Positions 13,201 to 26,181 of a stretch of 64,000 nt of DNA are shown here, piece by piece. The notes beneath the pieces were generated by a model that was given only the letters and a program-made list of their open reading frames with translations, made no database searches and had not been told where the DNA came from. The stretch lies in contig SSBO01000001.1 of assembly GCA_005281725.1 (NCBI GenBank), positions 2,898,399 to 2,962,398 on the forward strand. The letters run 5' to 3'. Source of the DNA: Wuchereria bancrofti (Eukaryota; Nematoda; Chromadorea; Rhabditida; Onchocercidae). Each line of letters opens with the position of its first letter. The first letter of the stretch is position 1. The position numbers were made by a program, and so were the translations under genes.

Positions 13201-16200
13201 ATCAATTTGTTTAGTATTATTAATAAAAACAAAAAATTTTCCTTTTTTATTGAGAAAGTAAAGGACAATAAGGGAAAATAAATAGCAATTGATATGACAT
13301 TATCACTGGTAATTTTGTCTATTCATTTAATTTCACAAAAAAAATTAACTTATCATTATTAACTGTTAAAAAGATTTAACGTCAAGTTAACTGACTTTTT
13401 TATTTACAATTCAGTGCATGTATTAATTATTTTGCTTCTAGTGAGGTTCTAAAAAAATTGAAACAAAAAAAATAAAATTAGGAAAGATTAAATTGAGATT
13501 AAAAATTGGAATTTCAAATGAGTTGCTGGAACAAAATTGAGGAAAAAGAATTTTTTTTCTTTTTAAACAAAACTTAACCCCCAAACTTATAATAATAAAA
13601 CTGAAAATATAAAAATTTCAGTTGTTTTTTTATTTGAAATTCAACAATGTCGAAACATACATGAAAGCTAACTTTTTGTACTTAATATTCTTGAAAAAGT
13701 TTTTAAACTAAATGCAAACATATGACATAGGTAAAACGAAATTCAGTTTTATTATTAAATGATAAATTCATTTAATATTTTATCGAATGATTTTTTTATT
13801 TAATATATTGAATTTGTTGCACTATCGATGGGATAGGATAACCTTTTTTTCAACTAATCATTTTTTCCCGCAAAGACAATCTTTGTCTTTTCAAGAAAAC
13901 ATTTAAGTTATTCTGGAAATTGGAAAAAATGTAATATATCGATTAAAAAAAGAGTGAAAACAATTTTTGAAAAATAAATAAATGATCACTGAGAGATATT
14001 TGCAGCAGTAATATAAACCTTCAAGGATCACCGATATGTCAAATTTTGGCATCAATAAGAACTGATTTACGTTGTATTCAAAGAAATAATAAGAATGACT
14101 GCACAGCAAATGCTTTGGAAATAATTGAACCGCTTGAAAGTGAAACGGATCATTTGTACACACAATTAACGTGTTCTTATATGACTGCCATTACTTCCAC
14201 CGCTTCTTCTACCTTTGCTAAGTCTACGGGTATTTCATTTTATTATTTCATCCTTTTTTAATTTAATGTGTATTTAATTCTTTTTTAAAGAAGCAGCGAA
14301 ATGTTACGACGGCGAAGTCACAATGAGATATACGTCAATTATTGATAATGATATCGATAATAATAATAATGTGTGAATTTAATGTGCATTTAATTATATG
14401 TTTGTTTTCTTTTGCAAGACAGTTTAAATAATTTTCAATTTAAAATCTAGAACGCAAAAACTTCACTTTTTAATATATTAAAGAAATAGAAGTATATAAC
14501 GATATCAGTAATTTATTTTAAATAACAAATTAAATAATAAGCATTAAAAGATGATTTATTGTTGATGTAAGATTTATACAATCAGATAAATGACATTATA
14601 TTGTCGTAGAAAAGATATCGTTTCATGATTTCGTTAGAATGATAGAATACAGGCGTAATTAGACAAAACAGAGCAAATTTTCAGGAAAATTTTCTTTTCT
14701 TTTTTTTGCAAATTAACAATATATAATTGTTTGACTAAATTTTAATTATGACTAAATGTATGATATATTAGTATATGACTAAATTTTAATTTCAAGTTAC
14801 TTTTTAAGTGTGTCTCTTCATTTATTAAATCTGATTCTTCACTTTTATTTTAGAAATTTTAGACGACAGCAGCAAGTTAAAAGTTGATGGCCCACCATAT
14901 GACATATTGTATATGTTCACCAAAGTTAATATGATTTGTTCACAAATGATTAGTGAAGCGGAATGGAAGCCAATTTATCGTGTCATTTGTGAACATCGAG
15001 AAAAATTAATGGAACAGAGGGAATGCTTTATTAATGCTTCGTTAGGCTTAACGCAATGTAATCAAAAGGTGAACAATATAGTATTATTTCCATTTCTAAT
15101 AAATCATTTAATAAGTTAATTCGACTTCTCTGACACAACAAAATTTATTATGAAATATTTTTAATTATGACAATAAAATAATCTTTTGTTGTTTTTTCTA
15201 AACAATTTTTCTATTCCAATAAAAATCCTTTTTCGCACAACTGACGAAGATTAATTGACAAAATTCTTTAATGAAATCTTTTTGGTTTCTGATTCGAATG
15301 CAATCATAGCAATCAAAAATGTAATCATTTATACTGAAATTTTGTGCAAATAACAGGTTGAAATAACTTTATTTCTACCTTTTTTTTCATTCAAAAAATT
15401 CTATCTTTGTGTTAAAGTATCGATTTTTTATTGTTCAATATAGTATTCCTTTTAGTAATTATAATAAAAATATTTTTAATTATGATAATAATATATACAT
15501 AATTATGATAGCAATATCTCTACACTTAGGGCTGCTAATAATGATCATTCTTGACAACACTCTTCTTATATGTAGTAGTAATAATAGTTGTTTAAATGGT
15601 GTTTATAAATACATTACTTTTGATAATGATATAATCCTATCTTATCACTGAATGTAAAATCATCTAATGATAGTATTATTTTGCATAAAAATTTAATATT
15701 AAATTAAATAAGATAATTTAATAATTTATTTGCATTCTTACTGTCAACTTTCACTGTTTTCTTTTTTTTTATTTTAAAAGAATATTAATATTGAAGCCAG
15801 AGAATGAAACAATCTGCAATGCATTGGAGCAATTTAGTAATAACATCGATTGTGCGCTACGTGTAATGCTTGACGTATGTACAATTGAGGCGCAAAATGT
15901 TGCTGTATTAGTGCAAGATGCATTAAGCAATGATTTAATTGTGCATCACTGCTATGCAGAAGCAATTACGAATGATAAATCAATGAGTGATGATGAATTC
16001 AAATTAAATCCAAAGAATGCACGATGTAGCTCAGAACAGGTATGAATAATATTGAAATATTAATTGCTATAAATATGTAATTAAAAAATTAATTTTATTG
16101 CATAAAAAATTGCAATCGTATTTGAATTTAATAGTGTATGTGTGGTAAAATTAATAAATGCAATATTTACTTAATGTATATTGTCCTAATTCTATAAAAT

Positions 16201-19200
16201 TTTAAATTTAAATTGTAATTCTATTAGCAATTTGTTTGATGCATTAATTAATTTAAGGAAAATTTGGCTCTAGCATGTTTGGTGGAACTTGTTGAAGTTA
16301 ATCGAAAAATAGCCGAATTAAATAGTCTCAACTTTTTGCATGAAATTAGTCAACAAAATTCAACAATCATTTCTGGAATTTGTAATTTGTACAACAAATA
16401 TGATAATTGTATTAGTAATACGGTATTTGTTCATTCCAATGGAAAAAGATGTGCATTTAATTCACCATTAAATACTCTTGCGAGGTATTATATTTTTGTT
16501 TTTTTATTTTTCTAAGAGATAATCAAAATTAAACAATTATAATTGAATTTAAAGCTCTGATATGTCTTATTCTGAAAAAATGGACTGATAAATTGTATTT
16601 TTATATTATCTTTTTAAAATTTTTCTTATCAATTATATATAAATCATCGCATAAATAAGCAAAATTAGAAATTCTTTTCTGCGATTTAGTTTTTGGCTAA
16701 TTTAATTAATATTTGTTTTCATTTGTAATAGATGCGAGAAATATTGACTGATATGATTGTTTCAGGATTGGATTAGCACCTATTTGCAGTAAACGTACAC
16801 GTACGTTATTACATAGCAACAACGAATGCATTCAAAAGATTAAAAGTCGTACCGGAATATGTCAATCCGGATTGAATAGTCTTGGCTTAGCAATACATAA
16901 TATGTTACAAGTTATTTTTTCATATATTTTATTGTTCTTTTCTCATTTTGATAAAAATAATGTCAAAGATAAATTCATGAATTATATATTTATTTTTTAT
17001 TTATTTATTTGCTTATTCATTTATTTATTATCATTTATTTATTAAAAATATATTATTATGAAAATATTTTTAGTCCAAATGGTAAGCAAAGATATATTTG
17101 TTTTCTTATTTGCTAATCATTAGGAATTTAATTATCATGCGAAGGCATACATGTGTAAATATAAATTAAAAATAAATAATATGCACAATAGATTTTAATG
17201 CGATTTTAAATTAGTTATATTATTATCCATTCACTTTGAAAAAGTTATCAAAATCATTAATTCGGAATAGAAATCATTTGTAAAATATTATCGTAGTAAA
17301 ATAACTATTTGATCGGAATTTTGACATAATTTTAGAGAATTCATGAATCTATAAATGATAATAATAAACAGTTATTCCTTTATTTTGATATTTTTTTTTG
17401 ATATTTCTTTAATTTGATATTTTTTTTAGAATTTCACCGAACTTTCTTTGTATTAGTATCAAATGATGCTGGAAAAGCTTTTTTTTAAAAAAAATTTTTG
17501 CCATTTTATCAAATTAATCAAGTGATTATTAAGTTTTTTCCTTTTTCTTACTCACTTTCTTTTTTGTCTTTTCTATTTATGCAAATTTTTTGTGTCATTT
17601 GCTTTTTTAATATCATTAAAGTTTTAGCATAACACATTCTTTTGATATGCTAAAATTTTTTCCAACTATTTTCGTTGAGAATTGGTTTAATTTTTAATAA
17701 AATATCTTTGAGTATATTTGTTTTGTCAATATTTTATTAAGAAGTCAGTATTTTTTTGTCAATTTTTTATCATTTTACTGTTTTGTACACTTTTTTGCTA
17801 TTATTTTTTTTATATTTTGTCAATATTTTACTAAGAGTTACAATTTTGGCATAATTTTAGGGAATTCATGGTGAAGCATATCTTTGCAATTCATATTATC
17901 TTATTCGGGATGCATACCAGTGCGGCGAGAAAATTTTCATCGAATTCTGTTCAACAGAAGCTATCCAAAATTTGCAACAATTACGGCGATTGGTTTGTAT
18001 TATATTTCTATGTGAAGTGATGAAATTGAAATTATCTAAAAAACTGAAATTATCAAAGTTAGTTAAATAGATATTATGTGTACCCATAAAAATAGTTAAT
18101 TGACAGGTGATGGAATTAGGAATCGAAGAAGGTTGTCCCAAAGAACGTCCAAGTAATTTGGATGAAATTATCGCACGATCAATAATTGCGGCACCAATCG
18201 CTAATCCAATGATAAGCTCTTTTCTTTATTCATTCATTTCTTTGATGAAAACTTTTCTCTTCCGAAGAGACAATTTGAAAAAGAAATTCAAAAAATTTAG
18301 TATTAATTTTTAATCGAGAGTATATAATTTTTATTTGCTACAATATTTTTTACTGCTGTATTTTTGACAGCAATCATAGTTCAGTTAGGTCTTATTCTCT
18401 CTCTTCTCAATAATTCCTACCATTCTACTAACCGTCTAATAAGTTCAATTAATTCATCTTGCTTCTTTTCTAACTTCAATTAAAAGGCGCTAATTAATTG
18501 TTAATTCAAATTCAGTTAAAGCTAACTTTTAAAATTAAGCCACAAATTTGACCCAATTAAGACCAATTAGCACATTTTACTTTTAAAATTTGTCAAATTG
18601 ATGTTGATATTAATTAAATTAATGTTAAATGTAAAAGAACTTCGTAATTTTCCGTCCATTTTTTCATACCAATTTATTTTGTGTTTCCGTTTTAAATTCA
18701 ACCGGTACCACAATCCGTCGCAATTTGTCAACTGGCAGAACAGAAACAATTTGCGTCATGCATTCAATCAATTACCACCTACCAGCCTCATCCCTTGGCT
18801 GTCATTAAGCAGCCAAAGCAAATTGACGAGGCCTGTAAACAATTTGTCAAATTTAAAAAATGTCAAGCTAATATTAGTTGTATTCCATTATGGGCCAAAG
18901 GAATGATAGCAATGTTCGATTTTGCTTGTGGTTCCGGATACAGCACATATTTGCAGGTAAGAGAATGAAAACTTTTAAGAGAAAGATAAAAATATGATGA
19001 AAATGAAGTATGTGCAAGAAATGGAAGCTAATAATGGAACAAATTTAAATTAAGGAAGGTCAAATTAATGATGTGAGGTCAATTAAAATGTTAGTTCAAA
19101 GCACTTATGGAAAAAAAACTAATTAATTGAAATTGGTTAATAAGATTAACGGTTGGTGATATGATAACAATTTAGTTAACTATTTTAGGTACGGCAATGC

Positions 19201-22200
19201 ATCCGTAAAACGACCACGCGTGAAAATATTCGTGAATGTGTAAGTGAGTTTTCACGTAGTTCACCGCAAATAGCTTGTCAAAGTTCCAGAAAATTGCTTG
19301 CTTGCTCAATACCTGTAATTAATGAGAAATGTGGTCAAGTTGGAGCGCAGTTTATTACCGATTACATTGATAAATTTGTGAACGTCGTTGATCCTACATG
19401 CAAAATTGGGTTGCAACAAAATGGTAATTGTTTAATTAAAACTTAAAATGAAAAATTATTAGTCAATTTTTGATAATTTAGAAATTTAATTTCTTATTCT
19501 GAAGTCAAAACTGTTTGGAACTATTTAATATATATAAAACTGATAAGTTTCTTTGTTAATGAATTATTAAACAAATAATTAAATTTTAATAGATAAATGA
19601 CTAATTTGTCACCTTTGCTTGCAATTTATCTATTTGCTTTTTACCTAATTATCTATTAGTTTCTACAAGCATTTTTGTATTCACTTTACTTACTTATTTA
19701 GTTCGATATATCTATTTGTACACTTAATCATTTCTCCATTCAAAACACTTGCTGATCTGTTTATCTTAATTATTAATTTGACATTCATATTTACTGAAGC
19801 GAGTTGCTTGAATTCGATTTTATTACTTTTTAAATGTATGATTCATCTATTTTTGACTTAGTTGCGTGAAAAAACGCTATAAAAGGGAAGAATGGTCTTT
19901 AGATTTAAACATAGATTATGATTATGTTTAAATTCACAGTCATAAATTTGAAAAAATAAAAATTTACTTTTACAGATAAATCGATTCGAGGCTATAACTG
20001 TACGATTGAAGAAAATGCTCGCATCAGTTATTGCGCTGCACCAATTAATGAATTAACATCCAGAATTGATGGATTATTTGAAGTATGAAAATCTTTTAAA
20101 CTCTTTCTTTATTAATACATGCATATGTACGTATGAGGGCGGTGAATTAATTCACCAACAAACAAATGACTAATTAATTTCATTAAATTAGTCATAATAA
20201 TTGATATATGGTAATAATAAATGTTGGTAGTGATAAATTTACATTTTATCAAATTTACAGGGTGGATTGCAACAGTTTCTGATTAATGTCAAAAATTTGG
20301 CACCTGTATTTGCGAAAGGTTGCAATTTGACCAAAGAATTCAGGCATTGCTTGGGGCCTTTGATAGAACACCAATCCGAGCAGCAATGCACCATCTCAAG
20401 TTGTTTAATTCAGGCTGGTAATGGAATATGCAATCAGCCTGATACAGCCAAAGCTATTGATGACAATTTGGCCTGTGTTTTTAAACAGGTTATGCATCAC
20501 TTCCACTTTTCCAATTCTAAACTAAATTTTTAAACTTATTAGTATTTGTTAATTCAGATAAAAAAAAATTTGCTTCCTTTTTTTGTCTGGATTTATTGAA
20601 ATTTTTGTGAAAATATATAATATAACATGCAATGCTGTTTAAAGTTGCTTTTAAAAATATCCAATTTAATTTAAAAAATATGTTAAATTCCAAAATATCG
20701 AGCAATAATGCTTTAGAAGTGATGCTAATGAAAATAGTAATATTAATAATTGAAAACTGAACAAGTTATTTTGTAATTGAAAATTTTCAGCACAAAATTG
20801 TAGTTCGAAATTGCTTGAGAATTTAATAATTCTACTGTAAATATTTTATTTTATTAATTATCTTCATTTGACGAAATAAATGATTTTGATTTATTCTATT
20901 ACATATATTTTATAGGCATCAGTACCCGAATTTGGTCGATGTTTACGATCAACGATAGCAACGCTGAAGCAATTTAATCTTGTCGCATTACGCGGTGTTT
21001 TACCACAATTTATCAAATGTATTGAGCATATTGTTGTGCAGCATTGTGGTGAAATACCATTAAACGTGTTACGTGCAATTAGCGCAACTGATATCTGTCC
21101 AATTTCGTTTAATTATCATCAATTAGAATCAGTTAGTGATGATAAGACACAAATATGTGACATAGAAATGCAACAGAAGCATATGGAATGCAGCGGGAAT
21201 TTTTATCGAAATTATCGAATGTTACCAATTGCGCTGTTACGAGATCCATCAAGTATTGATATGGTAGAAAATTTTTTTTTTTTTCATTTTACTTTGTATT
21301 CAATTAATTCTTTTCGAAATGTCTAGGAATCTACTTGAAATTTTTAAAATAATTTAAATATTTTTTATTTACAAATTTTTAAAATTTGAAAAGAAGTGGA
21401 CGTCTTACATATATATATGCACACATATTTGCGAGAATTTATTAAACGTTATTTCTCCCTTCACATTTTTATTTAAAATACTCAATTTGAGAAATTCATA
21501 AAATTATAAGTAATTTTTATGTTTTTTTTCCTGAAAATCATTCCATTATGTGAAAGTATGTTCATTACTACTTGTTACATCTATTTCGCTAATTTTTGTG
21601 TTGCGTCATATTATCGGACGTTATATTATGTGTAGCATCTGTTCATCCCTAATTTTCATAAGCATTAGGCAGAAAAAAAAGAAAAAATTATTATTTTGTC
21701 TCTTTTTTTGAAGAAAATAATTGAATATATCATAAAATTTAATTTAAAAAAAAATGAAAAATTGTTAAAAATTAAGTTTTATTTTATATTATTTTACAGT
21801 TATGCGTAGATGCATCAAAGTTAGCCACTTGTTCATATCCGATATGTGATACAGCTAAACAGAAGGCGCTAAATGCATTAGCTGAATTTATTTGCACTCG
21901 GCGTGACACATACAAAGAGCATTCCATGTGTTTAACATCTGTTATTGCTTCATCAGAGGTATTTCTTTGCTATTATTAAAGGGAAATTTAGTGCAATTAT
22001 TAGTATTAATCGTAATATTAATGATTGAAAAAGATGGAAACTAATTATTAAAGTCAATTGTTAAAATTAATCACAAATAGCTTTAAAAAAATCCTTCAGT
22101 TTTTTGCCATATATTGCATACTTTTTGCTTTCTTTTTTCTTCAATTTTTTCTAAAGAACGTAATTTAATTTAAAAGTAATAAAATTATTTCAAAAGAAAA

Positions 22201-25200
22201 AGTTTTTTTTCCTTTCCATTAATAAAAATTTGTTAAAGGGATCAAAATGCCTGGCATCATTCTTGCCAACAGTGTCAGAGCAACAATGTTCCTTCCTCAC
22301 AAATGTTGCTAATTGCGCCGCGCCATACATTCACAGTACATGTGGATATGAAGCGTTGGCGCTATCTTTTGAAGGAATGCATATATTTGCTAATGGGGTA
22401 CGATAGAATTACTTCATTTAAATTATTTATTTCTTAAAAAAAATAATTAAAAATCCAGAAAATTTCGAAAATTTAAATATTTTTGCTTTTCTAATTGAAG
22501 AGAAAAAGAAGGACGAAGTATAAATATGAAATTTTTACTTCTTAGTAATAATTTTTCTTTCTTTATTTTCTTCTAATCATTAATTTTGATTGAAATTACT
22601 AATTCATATTATTGCAGTTAAATAAATCATGCAGTATACAAATTCCTATTGCATCAGTAAAAACAAGTTGCGGTGAATCCGATATTGTCGAATATTTGCA
22701 ATGCGAAAATTTGATTGATCATTTTACCTTTGCACCATTTTCATTCATTAGGTACTTAGTTATTGTTGAATAATTAGTGCCATATATTAATTCGTATTTC
22801 ATCATTAGGTGTTGCAGTGAATTATTTAAAATCACAGGCTGAAGGGATTTCTCGTAATGATCAAATCATACATGCATCAAGGAAATGACACTGGTTTTCA
22901 AATTTCTATTTTCATTGTTTTAAATTATCATTCCTTACTCTTTAAATCTTTAACTTTTACAAGATAGAGGAATTATAGTACTTTATCAACCGCATGAAGG
23001 ATATTTGAACCATTTAAATTTTTAATTTCTATTCAATATACTAATTAACACAATTCATACAACAGATTAGAGCAGTATACAAATATACACATATATAAAG
23101 AATATTTAGATCGTGTTTTTTAATTCTTATTAATGTTAATTAGTTAAGAAAATAATTTGAAACCAGATCTTTCTTCAAAGGAATCTTTTTTACAAATTTA
23201 ATTTTAAATCGTTTTAAAAAACTTCTTGTAAATTAAGAGTGGTAAAAAATTTTACTCTTATTATTGACAAAATAAATATTTTTTACAACTATACAACAGT
23301 TTCATTATCATGATTGTAGAAATAGCTCACAATGGAATGAATTTTGTGAAGTGATAAGAGATTATGAAAATTGCTTAACAAATATGTCGTGTCGTGTGGA
23401 ACCGATCTCATCAGCAAATATCGCACTTTTTCGAACAATTTGTGGAAAAGAAGAATCAAAGACGAAATATTTTTTACCATGTCTCACTCATTTTATCACT
23501 ACTGATATTGGGAAAAAATGTAGCGAACCATTCGTTGGTTTAGATTTATTGGCTAAAGATAATTCACAAAAAATTTGTTCAACGTTAGTTTGATATTAAT
23601 TGATTCGGTTATTATTGTTATCATTATCATTATTATCATTATTCTATTATTATTGTTATTATTATTATTACCATTATTATTACTTAATTAATTAGATGCA
23701 AGTTTAGTTACTGAACATTTTTCTTTTGAATTATGCATACTCAAAATTGAATTTACCAAAGCTTTTTAAACTCTTTTACTTCTTTCAAAAAATGTTTCTG
23801 TTATATTTCTAATATTAGTAAGTGGACAAATATATATTCCTTTTTTAGCAGAAGTAATTTAAGATTCAAATTTTGGTTTGAAAGTAAATTTAATTTGTCA
23901 TATTTTTAGCCTAAAAAGTATGCTTTCCTGTGCATCATCTGAATTATCAGCACAATGCAGCGAACAAGCTTTAAAACATGTTTTAAGCATGTTTCTAATA
24001 TGGGTACGAAAGTTTGATCCTAGCTGCTCGATTTCCGGTTACGGTGCAGTTAATGATCCAAAAATAGAAGAAGACTTTTCACTCGATTCCGGTCCAACAC
24101 ATATCTTAGTGGATCAAACAGTATCACCAGTTAATTCTACTGTTAATCAACGAATACCATCCATTACTACGACTTCATTATTGCCAAAAGCGAATAGTGA
24201 TGACAGTTTATCAGATTCTAACAACTTTCTAACTACTAGCAGTATCACTGTAACAGAAGTGCTACTTCTAACCGTATCACAACCGGATTCAACTTCATTA
24301 TCATCTGGTATCGAATCTGCACCTCATCGAAAAGCAAGTATGTCATCGACAACACTACCCGTTCCGGAATCAAATCCAGAATCGATAAATACAGAAAATG
24401 ACTTAACTGATTCCACTTCTTCTCTACAACAATCACTTTTTGACATATCATCGAAATCGAAATTAAATGTCACAGTTAATGCAAAAAAATCGAAAATGCA
24501 AGGTATTGTTCTTTCTGAAATTGAAAATTTTTTCTCTAAGTTGAAAATTCTAAACCTTATTGTTAAGAAAACTTTATTCAATCTTATTTTTGAAATTCGT
24601 TTCTCGTTTCTTGATTTTTTTGAATTCTAAAAGTTTTATGATTTCAACAAAAAAAAATCAATTCCTTTCGCCAGTTGGATAAAAATATTCCTTTTTAAAT
24701 ATGAACAAAAAATCTGAACTTTTTCAGGTACTTTTTTACATTTTTTTTCCATTTAATTCTTTGTAATACATAGTGTTTTCAACTTTTTTAGCATATGACT
24801 TCTCTAAATTTAAATTTGTTTTTTTTTTTTTGATTATTTTCTTATTATGTTAGGATGATTTTAGGTTTACATATTCAGCAACTATGCCGCCTGATTATAA
24901 CTTTTCAAAATGCTTTTTTAATATATATTTTAGCACAAATAGCTTTTGACATAAATATACCTAAACAAAATATGCATAAAAACGCTGTTTTTTTAAAAAT
25001 AACCTTAGCATTTTTAGAAATAATTTATAAATATATCTTTTCTAGTCAGTGAATAATAATTTTACTATTATATTCTATGATTAACATGTAAAATTTAACT
25101 AAAGGCTTTTTATTCCAGTTTTTATAAAAAAAATTCTTAAATGAAATAAACATATTTTTTTTAAATTTCTTTTCAGAATCAGGACAAATGCGCAGTAATC

Positions 25201-25265
25201 CATTACATTTATGGATTTTATTAATTGTAATAATTATGCCAGCAATAATGCTTTTTGTACAGTAA
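7263..25265 (+). CDS. Large type I membrane protein: LDLa module, many Cys-rich modules, Ser/Thr stalk, C-terminal anchor
   Basis: About 1,565 residues in about 20 exons. Phase-checked exons: 7263-8044, 11467-11670, 14060-14229, 14854-15068, 15797-16039, 16258-16484, 16766-16910, 17861-17992, 18107-18152, 18739-18956, 19189-19423, 19976-20082, 20261-20488, 20916-21263, 21800-21958, 22239-22395, 22618-22751, 23320-23583, 23910-24502, 25177-25265. Starts are weakest for exons 5 and 10, and the end of exon 9 is uncertain. The N-terminus is hydrophobic and ends in FLILPSLCLA, a good signal peptidase site; an ATG at 7350 may be the true start. An LDLa-like module follows, then repeated Cys-rich modules of about 100 residues (for example CNLYNKYDNC, CSIPVINEKCG) resembling nematode DUF19 or CPG4-type domains, a Ser/Thr-rich stalk (24050-24480) and a membrane helix (LWILLIVIIMPAIMLFV). 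Family assignment is tentative. Exon 16 cannot be read through in phase. Expected role: cell-surface or extracellular matrix binding. Confidence 0.75.
7290..7352 (+). repeat. Triplet repeats encoding Val/Ala/Ile runs at the N-terminus
   Basis: GTA, GCA and ATT triplets run in frame and encode Val-Val-Val-Val-Ala-Ala-Ala and an Ile tract just before the ATG at 7350. The low complexity suggests either a polymorphic hydrophobic leader or 5' UTR, with translation really beginning at 7350. Confidence 0.6.
7635..7733 (+). other. LDL-receptor class A module lacking cysteines 4 and 6
   Basis: Within exon 1, residues read NTFRCGDGSCIPKDW followed by DDGEVDCDDLSDE. Phe, CIP and the acidic DC-D-SDE calcium-binding half match LDLa. 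The Cys expected before the DG (W-x-C-D-G) is Asp, and no Cys follows SDE. In LDLa the bonds are 1-3, 2-5 and 4-6, so exactly one bond pair is absent while the other two can form. The calcium ligands appear kept. Confidence 0.8.
8045..11466 (+). other. 3.4-kb first intron of the multi-cysteine receptor gene
   Basis: The donor GTAAGG at 8045 and acceptor TTTGTAG at 11466 join in phase (AG|A = Arg, then Trp-Gln). The interior is AT-rich, with no nested gene or repeat family recognised. The open frame at 9058-9285 has no motif and biased Asn/Phe/Lys content, so it is treated as chance. Confidence 0.7.
11671..14059 (+). other. 2.4-kb second intron of the multi-cysteine receptor gene
   Basis: Donor GTAAGT at 11671, acceptor AATAAG at 14059. 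The phase is right (GA|A), but the acceptor lacks a strong pyrimidine tract, so the exact start of exon 3 is less sure than its reading frame. Nothing else was recognised inside. Confidence 0.55.
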
Positions 25266-25457
25266 GGATAGTGCTGCAGCAGAAATATGTCTCATTTAAG
25301 TGTCATGTAAATTTCATCTTACTGTTGTGATAAAGCGGCGTTCTTTTTTTTCGAAACATTTGTACCATTCTGTGCCTTATTATTAATGTTAATATTATTA
25401 TTACTATTATTATCAATGTTACTTACCTGTGTTTTTTTCTCTTTAATTGACTTTGAA

Positions 25458-25476
25458 AATAAAATTTCTGAATAAA
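25458..25476 (+). other. Poly(A) signals of the multi-cysteine receptor gene
   Basis: AATAAA occurs at 25458-25463 and again at 25471-25476, about 200 bases after the stop at 25263-25265. This fits the 3' end of the gene and separates it from the convergent minus-strand gene whose stop lies at 26182. Confidence 0.55.
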
Positions 25477-26155
25477 AAGAATTCTCTTATCGTTTATTGA
25501 TTAAATTTTTATCAAACCAATTCAAAAAAAAAGGAAAAAAAAACATTGTTGAGATTCATTTCTTTTAGTATAAGTATAAAGTGGTAAATTTGAAAAAAAT
25601 TCTTATTGGCTATCTTATTGGCTTTATTTTTTGATAATTCGAATAAATTGTACAGCATTCTTGACGAATTTTTATTAAAGAAATCTTAAAATTTATACTA
25701 GTCGTTAAGCTAATTTAATTTTGACATATACCAACATTCCCATTGAAATTTTTATATTAATCAATTTTCCATTTCTGTAAATAAATATGAAAATTTTTCC
25801 ATCGATAAATTAATTAACAAGTAATTATCAATTCATTCCGTGGAATAATATCAGCACTGATAAGTTCGAAATTAGAAATTAATAAAATATTAACACAAAC
25901 TTCAGAAAAATGAGATAATAAATATGATCGATTCAGATAAGTAAAGTAATTATTATAAATCTCTGATTTATATTGAAGTTTTATTTGAAAACAGCCAAAA
26001 ATAGGTGAAAAAATAAAGATTGCATAACAAATTATCAATACGTAATTACCATCACAGAGAAATAGCAATTATATAAATTTTTAAATTTGAAAAAAGATGC
26101 TTATTAGATCTAAGCTGAAGAATTCCGGAATAAATTAATTAATTGATTCGTATAT
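25477..26155. other. Spacer between convergent genes, nothing recognised
   Basis: The region between two 3' ends is AT-rich. The minus-strand open frame at 25814-26068 has no recognisable motif and lies past the stop of the ER protein gene, so it is regarded as chance. Confidence 0.55.
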
Positions 26156-26161
26156 TTTATT
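26156..26161 (-). other. Poly(A) signal of the ER thioredoxin-fold gene
   Basis: AATAAA on the minus strand about 20 bases past the KDEL stop codon. Confidence 0.6.
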
Positions 26162-26181
26162 TAACACATAAATGAATAATG

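Noticed and set aside
18598..18906. 102-codon plus-strand frame
   Set aside because: Its 3' part overlaps a true exon of the multi-cysteine gene but in the wrong frame; the correct frame gives the cysteine pattern and splices in phase.
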